Assembly (NCBI RefSeq): GCF_015832195.1
Contig: NC_052033.1
Location: 1,736,001 to 1,800,000 of the forward strand
Source of the DNA: Motacilla alba alba
Taxonomy: Eukaryota > Chordata > Aves > Passeriformes > Motacillidae
Direction of reading: 5' to 3'
Length of the DNA stretch: 64,000 nt
The notes under the pieces were generated by a model that was not told where the DNA came from, searched no databases, and was given only the letters and a program-made list of their open reading frames with translations. The translations under genes and the position numbers were made by a program. The stretch's first letter is position 1; every line of letters begins with the position of its first letter. This document shows positions 1 through 10,500 of the stretch, one piece after another.

Positions 1-284
1 CAGTGTGTGGTGGGAAATGTTTAATGACTCACACTTGTTCCTCCACAACTGCAAGTCTTGCAAGCTTCCCTTGGAGGCACGTGTGCTCTGACTTCACAGC
101 ACAATCCTACCTCAGTACTGGAGAAAAGAAATCCGTTGGAGAGACTGTGCAAGTGCTCTTAGTCAGCCCTGAATCTCATGGCAGGAAGGAAAGCTTCAAA
201 ACCAGTCCAGCCAGACTCATCTCAGCAAAACATCCCTTGGAAGGTGGCACTTCCAGTGCTAAGTGGTGGCAAACAAAACCATAC

Positions 285-545
285 TTGTGTTGCTCAAGGG
301 AAAATGTTCTCACATTGTACTAGGGGAGGTTTAGATTGGATATTAGGAAACACTGCCCTGAAAGGGTTGTCAAGCCTTGGAACACACTGCCCAGGGAAGT
401 GGTGGAGTCACTGTCCTTGGAGGGATTTAAAAGGCATGTAGATATGACACTTGGGGACATGGTTTAGCGGTGGCTTTGGCAGAGCTGGGTTAACAGCTAT
501 GCTTGGTCTTAAAGGTCTTTTCCAACTTGATGATTCCATAATGTA
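285..545 (+). mobile_element. CR1 LINE 3' fragment
   Basis: The sequence has the hallmarks of the non-coding end of bird CR1 elements in sense orientation. These are the block 'tttagattggatattagg' near 330, 'gcccagggaagtggtgga' near 390, the 'ggggacatggttta' block near 453 and 'aggtcttttccaac' near 512, ending in 'gatgattccata'. The region after 'ttagg' is shortened relative to typical copies. It is 5'-truncated and old, and has no coding capacity. Confidence 0.85.
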
Positions 546-3500
546 GCCAGCAGAAACCAGAGCCCAGTGCTCTCCTACTCACCAAAGAACAGCAATGCAG
601 TTTGTGTGCTGCTGAAACAAAAAATCAGAAGTGCAAATTTGCTCCCATGGCAAGAGGGAGACCAAAACAGCTTGGCTTGGGGCATTAAAACAATTCAGTT
701 GTCAAACCTGGGTGCAGAGAACAGAAGACACAAGACAGATGCCAGCTTAGAGGAACGAGCAGCTCTAGTCAGACAATAAATCCCAGCTCTGCTCCTGCTG
801 TTGACTGCAAGTAAACAAGAGCAGTGGATATGAGATAAAACTGCCCATGAAAGTCCCAGATCAGCCCTGCCTGCAGCACTCCAGAGGAGCCACAGGCATC
901 ACAGGATCCAGAGGCAGCTCCCCCAGAGCAGCTGAGGTATGTGCATCCCAGGGGCACACCTTGCACCAAATCCCTTCCTTGAGGCTTCAGTTAGACAAGG
1001 TATCAGTCAGGGAAGGAGTCTGATAAACCCCGACTGAGTCAAGAACAATAAAGAGGGGACTGTTGGTGCAACTCCTGCTGTGAAGCACCAAATTCCAGAG
1101 GACTTTTATCAAAAGGGATATTTGCATGGAAGTCAAGGGCAGGGCACAACCTTATCAACCACACAGCCTGGCAGCAGCCAGAGTTCAAAGATAAATTTCC
1201 CCTTCCTATTACCTCTCCCTTGTTTTCTCTTCCATCCCAAATCTTTTCTCTCAAAATCCTCTCCATCCTGTCTCAATTGGTTGTTGCTTTAGAGGATAGG
1301 GGAATTGAATTGACAGCAAGAACTGTTTTCGTCCAGCTCCAGAACCAGCAGCATAATCACATGAACCTGGGCTACCACAGTTACTGATCACTCATCTGCA
1401 GACCTGCCCTAGGACAGAGAAGGTGCCACTGCAGGTAACCCAGACCACACACCCAGCAGAGATAAAGCTGCTTCTGGAAAAAATAACATTTTAAGTCCTG
1501 CAGATAAATCACATCTCCAAGCAAAATAAGCTGCTGTTCTCACACTAGCTCCATCACTAAACCAACTCCTCTGGGGCATGACAGCATCTAAGAGAAAAAA
1601 GAAAAAACCTCTTTATGGCTTTAAAAATCCTACTCAGAGCAATTGGCCAGTAAAAATTCCTATTGATCTGGAATCTCTGTAAACACTGCCCAGGAAGGAT
1701 GATCTAACTTTCCGCAGTCTCAAAACATGCCAAGAGGATGTTAAGCTGCGAATACAAAAGTGTTTATAAAACTTGTCTCAAACTCACATCTAAATGCAAA
1801 CAGCTCAGGAGTCACCTATAGTTTAATGAGGAAGTGACACACTGCAGCATTTTAGGAAACATTGTATCAGACTGTACTTTAAAATGCTCCACTGAAGACT
1901 GTCAAAAACCACTGAACCGGGCTCTTGAGACAAAGGGCAGCCAAAGAGACTCCGTGTTCAGCTGAATCAAATTTCCAGGGGCAGATGTACTCACAGTATT
2001 TTGTGCCATCAGAGCCTGTTTCAGTGCACTGAGAAGTGCCCTCAGCAAGGCTGTGTTTCCTTCTCCCCCTCTGTGACCAGAATCCAAGACATTTGTCAGG
2101 TTATCTCTGTAGAGAGCTTCCGGCCAGCTCACAGCACAAACATTCAATTTGAAGAGAAATCTGCACACAAAGCTCTTAATTATGATATTTCATTTTGGCA
2201 ACATCCTCTTCATTATAAACACTTTCCCTGGTCTCAGCTCTGCAAACTCGCAACTCTTCCCCCATCTACAGACTCCAGGAACTGGTGCAGACTCAGAAGG
2301 AGCTGGAGCAGAGGACAGAGGGTCTGTGCTGTGCCTGACTGTGGCCAAATCAAGCCACAGCCTGACTCTGAATTGCTTTTCAAACTTTAGCAAATCTTTA
2401 AATAAAGATCAGTCATGGTCCAACCAGCACAATGGCAGCTCTGCTGTGCACTTCCTAATCCCCCAGTATAAGAACAGCCAGGAAAGGAAAGGGAACGGCA
2501 GCTTCCTGGATACAATCTGTTTAGATATCCTTAAAACTATCTGAGCTCTCCTTTGCCTCTCTCCATCCACCCAGCATGACTGGATATTTGAAGAAAAGTC
2601 CCTACTGTTCATTTGCCACTAGAATCACTTGTTCCAGCCACGCCAAAGCCATGCAGCCCAACTACCGGCAAACACCAGGCAGACCTTCCTCTACTGCTAC
2701 CAGCAGTGAAGGAACTCCTGGTGAAGGAACTTCCTCTAAAGCTGTGCTGGCCAGCACAGAAAGCTCCACACGAGCCCAGCCTGCTCATCCACATTCTGCG
2801 CTCCACCTAAACTGCACAGAGATGCTCTGACTCCTCTCTGCCACCCTCTCATGTGCTGGCAAGATGACCTAAAGAATATATTTCCAGAAATCCTCCTTCA
2901 GCTGAGGGAGGCTGCTGCAAGTCCTCTGAATGTACTGTCTCCCCCAAAGCAGGGCTCACCTCCCACCCAGTCACAGAAAACACCACCCTGGGTTTAGTGC
3001 TGTGACCCAGCTCCCTGCAGCCAGAGGTCAAAACACAAATCCACGTTTTCCTAATTCCTGTTGTTTAGGCTCATGGCAATACTTCAGCTTCAGATCACCA
3101 GCATTTTCCATGCTGCAAACTGAGTGAATCTCTGGAATACTCACATCCACAGTTGGCAGTGAGACAGTATCACATCCCACATCACAGAGCTGCAGGAGCA
3201 CTGGGGAGGCATCAGCAAGATTCAATCACCACCCCCCTCCTAGCCAAACACATAAGCAGTGAGTAGAATCTAATATTTGTACCTGCTGAGCCAAGCACTG
3301 CAGTCAGAGGGAGATCTAAATGCATCTGTTGGATTAAAGATCAAAAAGACTTCCTAAATCTCCCTCTCCCCAGCAGCACACAGGCCCAGTAGGGACCAGA
3401 ATTAGGACCCATTAGGTCACAGAAATTATGTTTCTCCCCTGAAAATGCAGTTTGTAATCAGGTCCCAAGTCTCCTAATTACAGCAAGAGTTATCTTTCCA

Positions 3501-4000
3501 TCATGGAAAGAATTTAAAATAAAATAATCATTCCTCTCAACTTATAAGAGAAAAGTAAATATATGGGTTTATTTATGTTTCAGTGGTGCTGAGTCTAAGG
3601 AACATCTTCATTATTTCAATTTTCACATGGTCCTCATAATCCAGCACCATCTCCTCTCCCTGGCAGTCACTACCACCAACTAAAGCTCTGAAAACCTAAA
3701 GTGAAAGTAAGACTAACCATTAATCATTGTCCCAAAACTAGAGAATGCTCAAGGGGAATGATGAAGATCAGAACTGTGCCAGAACATGATGCTGAGAGTC
3801 TGAAACGAAAGTAGCTCAGGAAGTTTTGCAATAAACAAAGCGAGGAGATAAATCAGGTGTCTGGAAATTGGTCAGTGTCACACTGCTCCTCTCCAGGCTT
3901 GAGATTTTAAGAAGGGTAAGTCAGAACCACTTAAGTAGAGATCTTAAGCTCACACCTACAGGTAAAGAACAGAGCCCAGATGGACAGGTGTCTCAAGGGG

Positions 4001-4097
4001 CCCTCCTAATATTGCGTGTTGTTTTAAAGTTCTTTTAGTACTTTTACTCAAGGTGATAAAAAAACTTTAAAAAGAACGCACAATATTAGAGGACAGA
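4001..4097. repeat. Long imperfect inverted repeat (hairpin) in PRPSAP1 intron 1
   Basis: Left arm about 4002-4039 and right arm about 4056-4093 are reverse complements with roughly 80-85% matching and a loop of about 17 bases. The best paired blocks are 'taatattg' with 'caatatta', and 'ttttaaagtt' with 'aactttaaaa'. It could be a palindromic DNA-transposon remnant (MITE-like) or a structured RNA. No coding potential. Confidence 0.6.
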
Positions 4098-6062
4098 CTC
4101 ACCCTTGCAAGATTGCTCCAACTCTATTTAAAGGTGCAACTGACCTTCCCAGCAAAGAACAGGCTGAGATGTGAGACAGGGGGAAAGGCAGCAGCCACGC
4201 ATCTTTTGCAACCTGAAAGAACAAGGGATGTGTTACAGATCAGTTGAAACAGCCCTTGAGCTCCCAAGGGAAGGCAGTGCAAAACCACTGCACTAGATGC
4301 TGAAAATATCTTTAATTTTGGGAGACTTTTTACTGTGGGCAAATCTGGACTGCGAACAGTTCCAGATTTTGCACCCACAACAAAGATAAATGTCCTTAAG
4401 CCTCAGTTAAGCGGCAGCTGTGTGTCACAGGGCTGTGCTCGTGCCACCACCAGAGCATCCAACATCCCACTGATGGCAGAGCCAAGGGAAAAACCCCACA
4501 TTGCTCCTATCAGAAATTTACTTGGTGAGAGATCAAGGAGGGAGCGGGGAGGTCATTCCGGATCCAGATCCTGCTTCTTTCCCCCCCAGAACATCCCTGG
4601 GATAACGTCAGCACATCATCCCAGCCAGCACTGTGGCCTGGGGAAGCCTCTCCACATCTCTTCTCATTTCATCTTTAGAAAGAAGGGAGTTATTTTTAAG
4701 ACAGAGAGCAAAGAAGAAGGATTGCCTGTTTGCTCCTCCAGTCCTGAGAACTAGGAGCTCATCCCCAGGGGAATTCTGTTGTGCTATGCTGATGCAACAG
4801 AACAAGCCCTCTTAAACTCTGTCCCATCTGCTGCAGCAAAACTTACTCTTATAGAGAGACACATTAATTTCAGAGTTCAGTGAAAGAACTGACCAAAGAT
4901 AGCAAGAATACATGAGCCAAAAGAAAAAAAAAAAAACAGCTTTCCACTCCCCAACACAAGGATTTTCCTCTTAGCCCCTCACTTAAAGAAGTTCATCACT
5001 ATTATCTGACACACCTCCCAGCCAAACAGCCAAGTCAGCTCCGTGGAGATAATCTGTGCTGAGGATTGAACACTGTTTATTAAGTGAGCAGGACGAACAG
5101 CAAAGTGTTTTTGTAGTTTAAGGTGGCAGCACACCTGTATTTAAGTCCTACTTCCAATTTAAGCACGCCCTTGGAGATGGGAATGGGACAGCAGATGCCT
5201 AGAAAGGATAATTGGGATGCTGTAACCTGCAGCAGGGAAATAAGCACCGAGACCCCTCAATTTTGGGATCAGCTGCCTATGAACAGTAGCTAAGAAACAG
5301 CATAAAGAAAATCCAGATCCTGTTCTAAGTTGACAGCCCAATACACAGATGCCCTTCTCAGAACAGTCCCTTCAGCTGGGACTGCTCCAATTTGAACCAA
5401 ACTCATTCAGCCCCAAAATTCAAGTGCTGGGGGAAACTCAGAGCTCTGCGCACCAGGAGCCCCACTTTGGAGGCAGCTGTGACACCCTTCACTCAGCAGG
5501 ACCCAGCGCATCCGTCCCGGACGAGACAAGGTCAAACTCTGCCTAAACTGATGGGCTGAAGAAAATGGGGCAGACTTTTACCCCGAAGCAAACAGCACAG
5601 GCTGCCCAGCCCTCCCAAATCCACCCTGGTCAGGGCAAGGTGCTGTGCCGATGTGCACATGGACACTCCCCTTGCCCCAGGCACCGAAGCTGTTGGGAAA
5701 ACAAGGGCAGGAGTCGGAGAAAGTTCTGAGCATCTCCCAAACCTGCTATAAACGCTTTTCTGAGGTTTCTCCAGCCAAGTTTCACCTCCTTCCTCCCCAA
5801 AAGTAACAGCTTTTGCTGCAGCCCAGCCTCTCCAGCAGTGCAATGGACGTCAAAGAAGGGAGAAAGCGGCGGGTCCATGTCCATCGCTGGGTCAGGCAGA
5901 GCTGGTGAAGATTCCCAGTGCAAAATCTCCACAAAGGTGTTCGCAGGAGACGCCTTGGGAAGGCGGGGGGATGCCAGAAGCTTCTCCAGCCGCCCGAGAG
6001 GGCTCCTGCCCGCGCAGGGGAGAGATGGGGGAGAAAGAAACTTGAAAGAGAAGGCAACTTAC

Positions 6063-6145
6063 TCCGTGATCTTCTTCGCCAGCTCGGTGGAGGCTGCGGT
6101 GGAGTTGGCCGAGAAGACCCGGTAGCCACTTCTAGCCGCGTTCAT
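6063..6145 (-). CDS. PRPSAP1: PRPSAP1 first coding exon (PRPP synthetase-associated protein 1, PAP39), gene partial
   Basis: PRPSAP1 is a catalytically inactive relative of phosphoribosyl-pyrophosphate synthetase that binds PRPS1/2 in the cytosol and restrains PRPP production for nucleotide synthesis. This exon encodes the first 27 residues plus two bases of a split glutamate codon. It begins MNAARSGYRVFSANST and closely matches the human N-terminus, with small changes such as Ser for Thr at residue 6. The exon ends at a donor reading GA|GTAAGTT (GT at 6062-6061), so the following intron is phase 2. The rest of the gene lies to the left of the window. The start ATG (6145-6143) has a G at +4 minus one context that is only moderate, and a five-codon upstream ORF ends inside it. 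The call rests on near-identity to the human N-terminus and on the neighbouring SPHK1-UBE2O order. Confidence 0.9.
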
Positions 6146-6159
6146 CGCCAAAGAGTCAT
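6142..6159 (-). other. Five-codon upstream ORF overlapping the PRPSAP1 start codon
   Basis: On the minus strand an ATG at 6159-6157 opens a frame M-T-L-W-R and stops at TGA (6144-6142). That stop shares bases with the PRPSAP1 start in an ATGA arrangement. If transcription starts upstream of 6159, ribosomes would meet this ATG first and would finish on top of the main start. The overlap is seen directly; any effect on translation is inferred. Confidence 0.6.
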
Positions 6160-6449
6160 GCAACCCTCGGGGAGCTCGAAAGTGAGAAAAAACAGATTTA
6201 TAAGGCAACAACAGCTTCCGTGGCATCCTTTTCTTTCCTCTCCGCCGCGATCACCGCCCCTTAAGGGGTGGGGAGGAGGAGGGGGAAGAGGAGGGTGGGG
6301 AGCCTTGCGCTACCTATGGACTTGCTGGTCCATTCCTGCGGCAAAGTATGAACGGGAGAGTGGAAATTATGATTATTAAAATAAAATGGAGCAGCGGCTG
6401 CCTTGGGGAGTAGACAGGCAGACAGGCAACGGGTAACCCAACCCCACGC

Positions 6450-7160
6450 CCACCCAGCGGCCCCTCATGCAACAGGGGAGGGATGACCCCAAAATGAGGG
6501 CGGGGAGCAAGGCGGAGAGGGCTGCCTTGGCTGGAGAAGGTGCGGGTAAGCTGAGGGAGGAAGGCTGGGGGGTTCTTTGTGATGCAGCAGGGCTGGACCG
6601 AGGTCTCCGTGGCGGGGTAGGAAGTCCCTGTGAAGGGGGAGGTCTTTTTGCGGGACGGTCCCGTCCCGCTCCCCTCACCCAGCCGAGCACGTTCCGCCAC
6701 CCGGCCAGAGCGCCGCTCCCTCCGCCGCCATCTTCTCGGCGGGAAAAGCCCGCCCCCGCCGCCATCTTAGGTGAGGGCACCGCCGCCGCGCTCCCCGTCG
6801 CAGCGTCCCCTCACCGCCTGCCCGAACCGCGCCGGTACCTCGGGAGGACAGCGGCAGAAACGTCCCTGCTCGGGGGAGAAATACACTTCCCGCTGCCCGA
6901 GGGCGTCTCGCAGCGCGGCCGCCTCCCGCTTGTGCCCGGCGGTGAGAGGCACCGGGTGTAGGCGGTGGCTGAAGTGCCCGTGCCGAAGATGGCGGCGGGG
7001 GAAACGGAAGCGCGGCGGCGGCGGCGCCCTGGCCCGGCTCTGTGGCGGCGGCGGGACGATCCGCCCGGCCCGCGGCTCCCGCGCCTCTCGCACCTCTTTC
7101 CCGAGGGAACGCTCCGTGCTCGGCGCTCCGCTGTCCGCTCTGGAATCCTGACGGGTACAG
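6450..7160. promoter_or_regulatory. PRPSAP1: CpG-rich promoter region of PRPSAP1, possibly bidirectional
   Basis: A dense CpG cluster with many GC boxes lies just upstream of the PRPSAP1 coding start. It holds three copies of the YY1-type core (AAGATGGCGGC or its complement): minus-strand orientation at about 6724-6734 and 6760-6770, and plus-strand orientation at about 6986-6996. Such cores are commonly placed at or just downstream of housekeeping transcription starts. The two orientations suggest start sites on both strands. A plus-strand donor-like site (CTTAG|GTGAGG, GT at 6771) also fits a divergent non-coding transcript. The exact start sites cannot be read from sequence. Confidence 0.7.
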
Positions 7161-7235
7161 GCACTCGATGGTTTAGTTAAACAGGAAAGGTCAGCTCCAG
7201 CCAATCTGGCAGAGCGCTGGGCTGACCTTTCCATG

Positions 7236-7536
7236 CACTAAGAGTATATAACATCTATATATAACAAATATAGCACCTATAAATTATAAATAATATACAC
7301 TTTTATAGGTAAAATACGTAGCCTATATGAAATATTAAATATATTACATAATATATAGTGTGCATATCACATATAATATGCATACTATAGAATTATATAT
7401 AAATATATATTATGTGCTATATAGGTTATATGCATGGAATATATGTATCTTGATATATATGAGGAGGTGAAACTTGGCTGAAAAAATATATACAGGTATT
7501 TACTTTTTTTTTCTTTTTTTGATATATATACAATTA
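7236..7536. repeat. AT-rich, TA-dinucleotide-dense low-complexity island
   Basis: About 300 bases are composed very largely of A and T, with many short 'atata' and 'tatata' runs and a T-rich tract at 7505-7520. It abuts a CpG-rich promoter and is followed by GC-rich DNA, so the composition contrast is sharp. It does not look like a simple perfect microsatellite. Confidence 0.75.
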
Positions 7537-10500
7537 CATCTCAGCCTTGTTAGTTGGGAAAATGACAGGAGGTGACAACACTGTGAGGATCCATCCCCTG
7601 TGGTCAGGATGGATCAGAGCACCCCACAGTGGAGCAGAAATGAGGGTATATGACAGAAATTATGTGTTGCAGGGAAGGCAACTGCATTAATTTAATCACC
7701 AGCATCACCCCACATCACTTGATTCACTCTGGAAGGTTTTTCCTGGCATTTCTCCAAGTTGCCTGTGTCCTCCCAGCTGGGAGTGAGGGAGAAGGAGGAG
7801 GAGGCCTGGTGGGCTTCATTAGGACATGGATGAGGTTCCCCTCCATGACCCAGTGGCTTTCCAGCTGCTCTGGTGTGTGACAGCCACAGTGCCTCCAGCA
7901 GCGAGTCTCTGTCACAGCCTCAGCTGGGGGCTGCAGCGCTGCCATCAGCCCCCTTACGCTGACACTTCATTAAAGGTTGTCTCTCTCAGACATGCTCAAT
8001 GCAAATGAGACAGAATTGTCCATGTCCCCTCTGTACACCAGCACTGCCCAAGGACTCGGATGGAGAGTTTTGTCTCCTTCTGCCACACCTGGTGACACCT
8101 TACCTGTCCCTGCAGTTCCAGCCCCACATCTCCCTCCTGCTCTGCCTCCTAAATTCGTGCCTTGTCAGAGCAGGGGCTATTCCAGCTCGGCTGTAGAGGC
8201 TATTCCAGCTCGACTCCCACATTCCAGCTCATTCCCCCGAGGCGAGGCGAGAGCTGACAGCATCAGCTGCCCGAGTTCACTCTGAGGAGGCAGCACAGCC
8301 AGGCGTGGGATTCTGATCAGCCCTCCAGGCTGGCATCATCCTGGGATGAATCCACAACATCCATCAGCCAGAGACCCCAGACACCCCTCCTGGGACCCCA
8401 GCCCCAGGCTGAGAGCAGTCACAGCACCCACTGTACAGGCAGTCACTCCTCACAGGTTGCTGCCTTTGTCCTTCAAAAAATTTGATGGGAGCCAGGCTCT
8501 TTGTGATGTAGGAAGCTGGCTGCTTCCCGAGGTCCCTCCTGAACCCACCAGAGAAATGGCAGTTCCCAGAGGAGCCAGGGACATCTTGCTGTAGGGACAC
8601 CCAAGCAGAGGGGCATGTCCAAAGAGTGGGGAGGGAATCTTGCCACTGCAGGAGCCTCTGCAGAGCACTCAGCCCTCCTCTATAAAGCCCTTCCCTGCCT
8701 GGAATCAGGCATGTGGAGAAGGAAGGACTGTTTATCCCCTTCCCAGCTGGCTCCTTGCTCAGCAGCCTCAGCACAGCAGCCCAGGGATGGTGCTGTGGCA
8801 TCTGAGTGCCATCAGCCTCTGCTTTGCCCTCCGGGTCCCCCAGCACCCTCCTCCTGTCACCATTCCTGCTGTCCTGTGAGGAGCTCAGAGCCATCCCAGC
8901 CATAGGGAATGGATCTCATCAGCATTGTCACTTCCCTGCCCTTTTCCCACCTGCTGAGGCTGAGATGCAACAAGTTTGTAGGTTCTGCTACAGGGCAGCC
9001 CCCGGCACAGCAGACAAGGTGTGCACACCTTGGAGGGGCTGGGTGTCCCAAAACCCCCCATTCTGTGCTCCTGAGATTCCCCCTCAGTGAATCACGGGCT
9101 TCATCCCCGCGGGGAGAGCACAAAGCCTCGCGGGGGTGGCCCTGCGAGTCCCACCGGGATCGTTGTTGAAGCTGCAGGGTTGGGATCAGCCCTGGCAGGG
9201 GTGGCGGGCAGAGATCACGGCGTTATCACTGCCACAACCAGCCTTTCTCCTGGAAAGGGGAGCGACTCTGATTTCTCTGTGGGCTGAAGGTCACACTCGG
9301 TTTTACAGCCACGCAAAAGAGAAGAAAGGAGCAATTCTGTTTACTTAGGGAGTCATTAATATCCCGGCTGCTGGCATGTACCGCGGCAGCAGGAACCTCC
9401 CCCACAGAGCAGCAGAGAGCGAGGCTGTGCAGCCCTTTATTATTCCATTATCAGCCAGGCAGGATTAGGAGGGCGGGTCAGGGAACAGTGCCGGCTTTGA
9501 GCAGGTTTAGCTCCTTTCCAAAGGCTTATCCCGGCTCAGTCTCACTCTCTGGACTCGACTCACATTCTCTACGTGGAGGGGTTTGAGTAATGCTGGGGAG
9601 AGAGTGGGCACGGGGTCATGGAGCTTTAATAGCCCAGCAGGCAAAACCTGGGAGGTCCCTTTAGCAGGAACTCTTTTTATATGTTGAATTTCAGAGACCA
9701 GGGAGGGCAGTTTCTCAGCTCCACCAACTCCTGCATTGCTCCCCAGGGAAAACCAAGCCTTGGCGCTGCTTTGGAGCAGGTCTGTTCTCGGAACAACCCG
9801 GTGCTGGGGCGGGACAGCCATTCCAGGCGGCTTCCTGTAGAACTGGACGAGGTTTTGCTCTTTATTCTTACCCAAGTTTCTCCCTGGAGCCCGGGTGGGG
9901 TGGCTGGAGCGTACCGATCCCAGCCCGGCAAGGAAGGAGGAGCCGTGGGAACTGAGGCAGCAAATCCCTTTCTTCTTCCAGGCCAGAAATGGGGTCTGAT
10001 GATGGGATGTTTTGTCCCCCGTAAGTAATTCTACTCTGGGAATGCTGCCCGCCGGCATCGAGCATCGCAGCAGGGATCACCCCTGGATCGGGATCGAGCG
10101 TCCCAGCCTAGCCCCAGCCAGGTGGTTTTCATTGCAGCCTCTGACTCACCTCCCAAAAATTCCAGCGCTCACATCATCGCAGGAAACCGCTACCGGGAAG
10201 TGGTAAAACCCCTGGACGGCTTGAAATTCAGCTTCCCCCAGCGAAGGGGGAGATCAAACAGCAGCCTTTGGCCTCAGTCCCTCTGACGCCAGGGCTTGTC
10301 ATCGGGGGGACGTCTCGGCCAGCGAGTGGTGGGTGTGTGGTTCCTCCAGACTCAGCAGCTTTGGGAGTGTTTTCCCTGCGGAGGCCTGAGCTCAGAAATA
10401 TTTTTAAGCAAATTATCAGCTGTGAGGAATGAGCTCAGCTCATCGGCATTGTTCAGGGCCTCCCGGTGAGCCCTGCAGTCCTGGGCTGTGCCGGCTGCTG

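Larger units (their letters stand above)
1..6062 (-). other. PRPSAP1: PRPSAP1 intron 1 (partial)
   Basis: This is non-coding sequence downstream of the first coding exon of PRPSAP1. I see no exon that matches the next part of the protein, so the intron must continue beyond position 1. It contains a CR1 LINE tail near the left edge and an imperfect long hairpin near 4.0-4.1 kb. All open frames here are short and unrelated to known proteins. Confidence 0.75.

Noticed and set aside
6376..6780. Minus-strand open frame of 134 codons as an N-terminal extension of PRPSAP1
   Set aside because: Splicing its ATG at 6765 through the donor at 6679 to an acceptor near 6175 would be out of frame with MNAAR. 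It is better read as 5' untranslated or promoter sequence.
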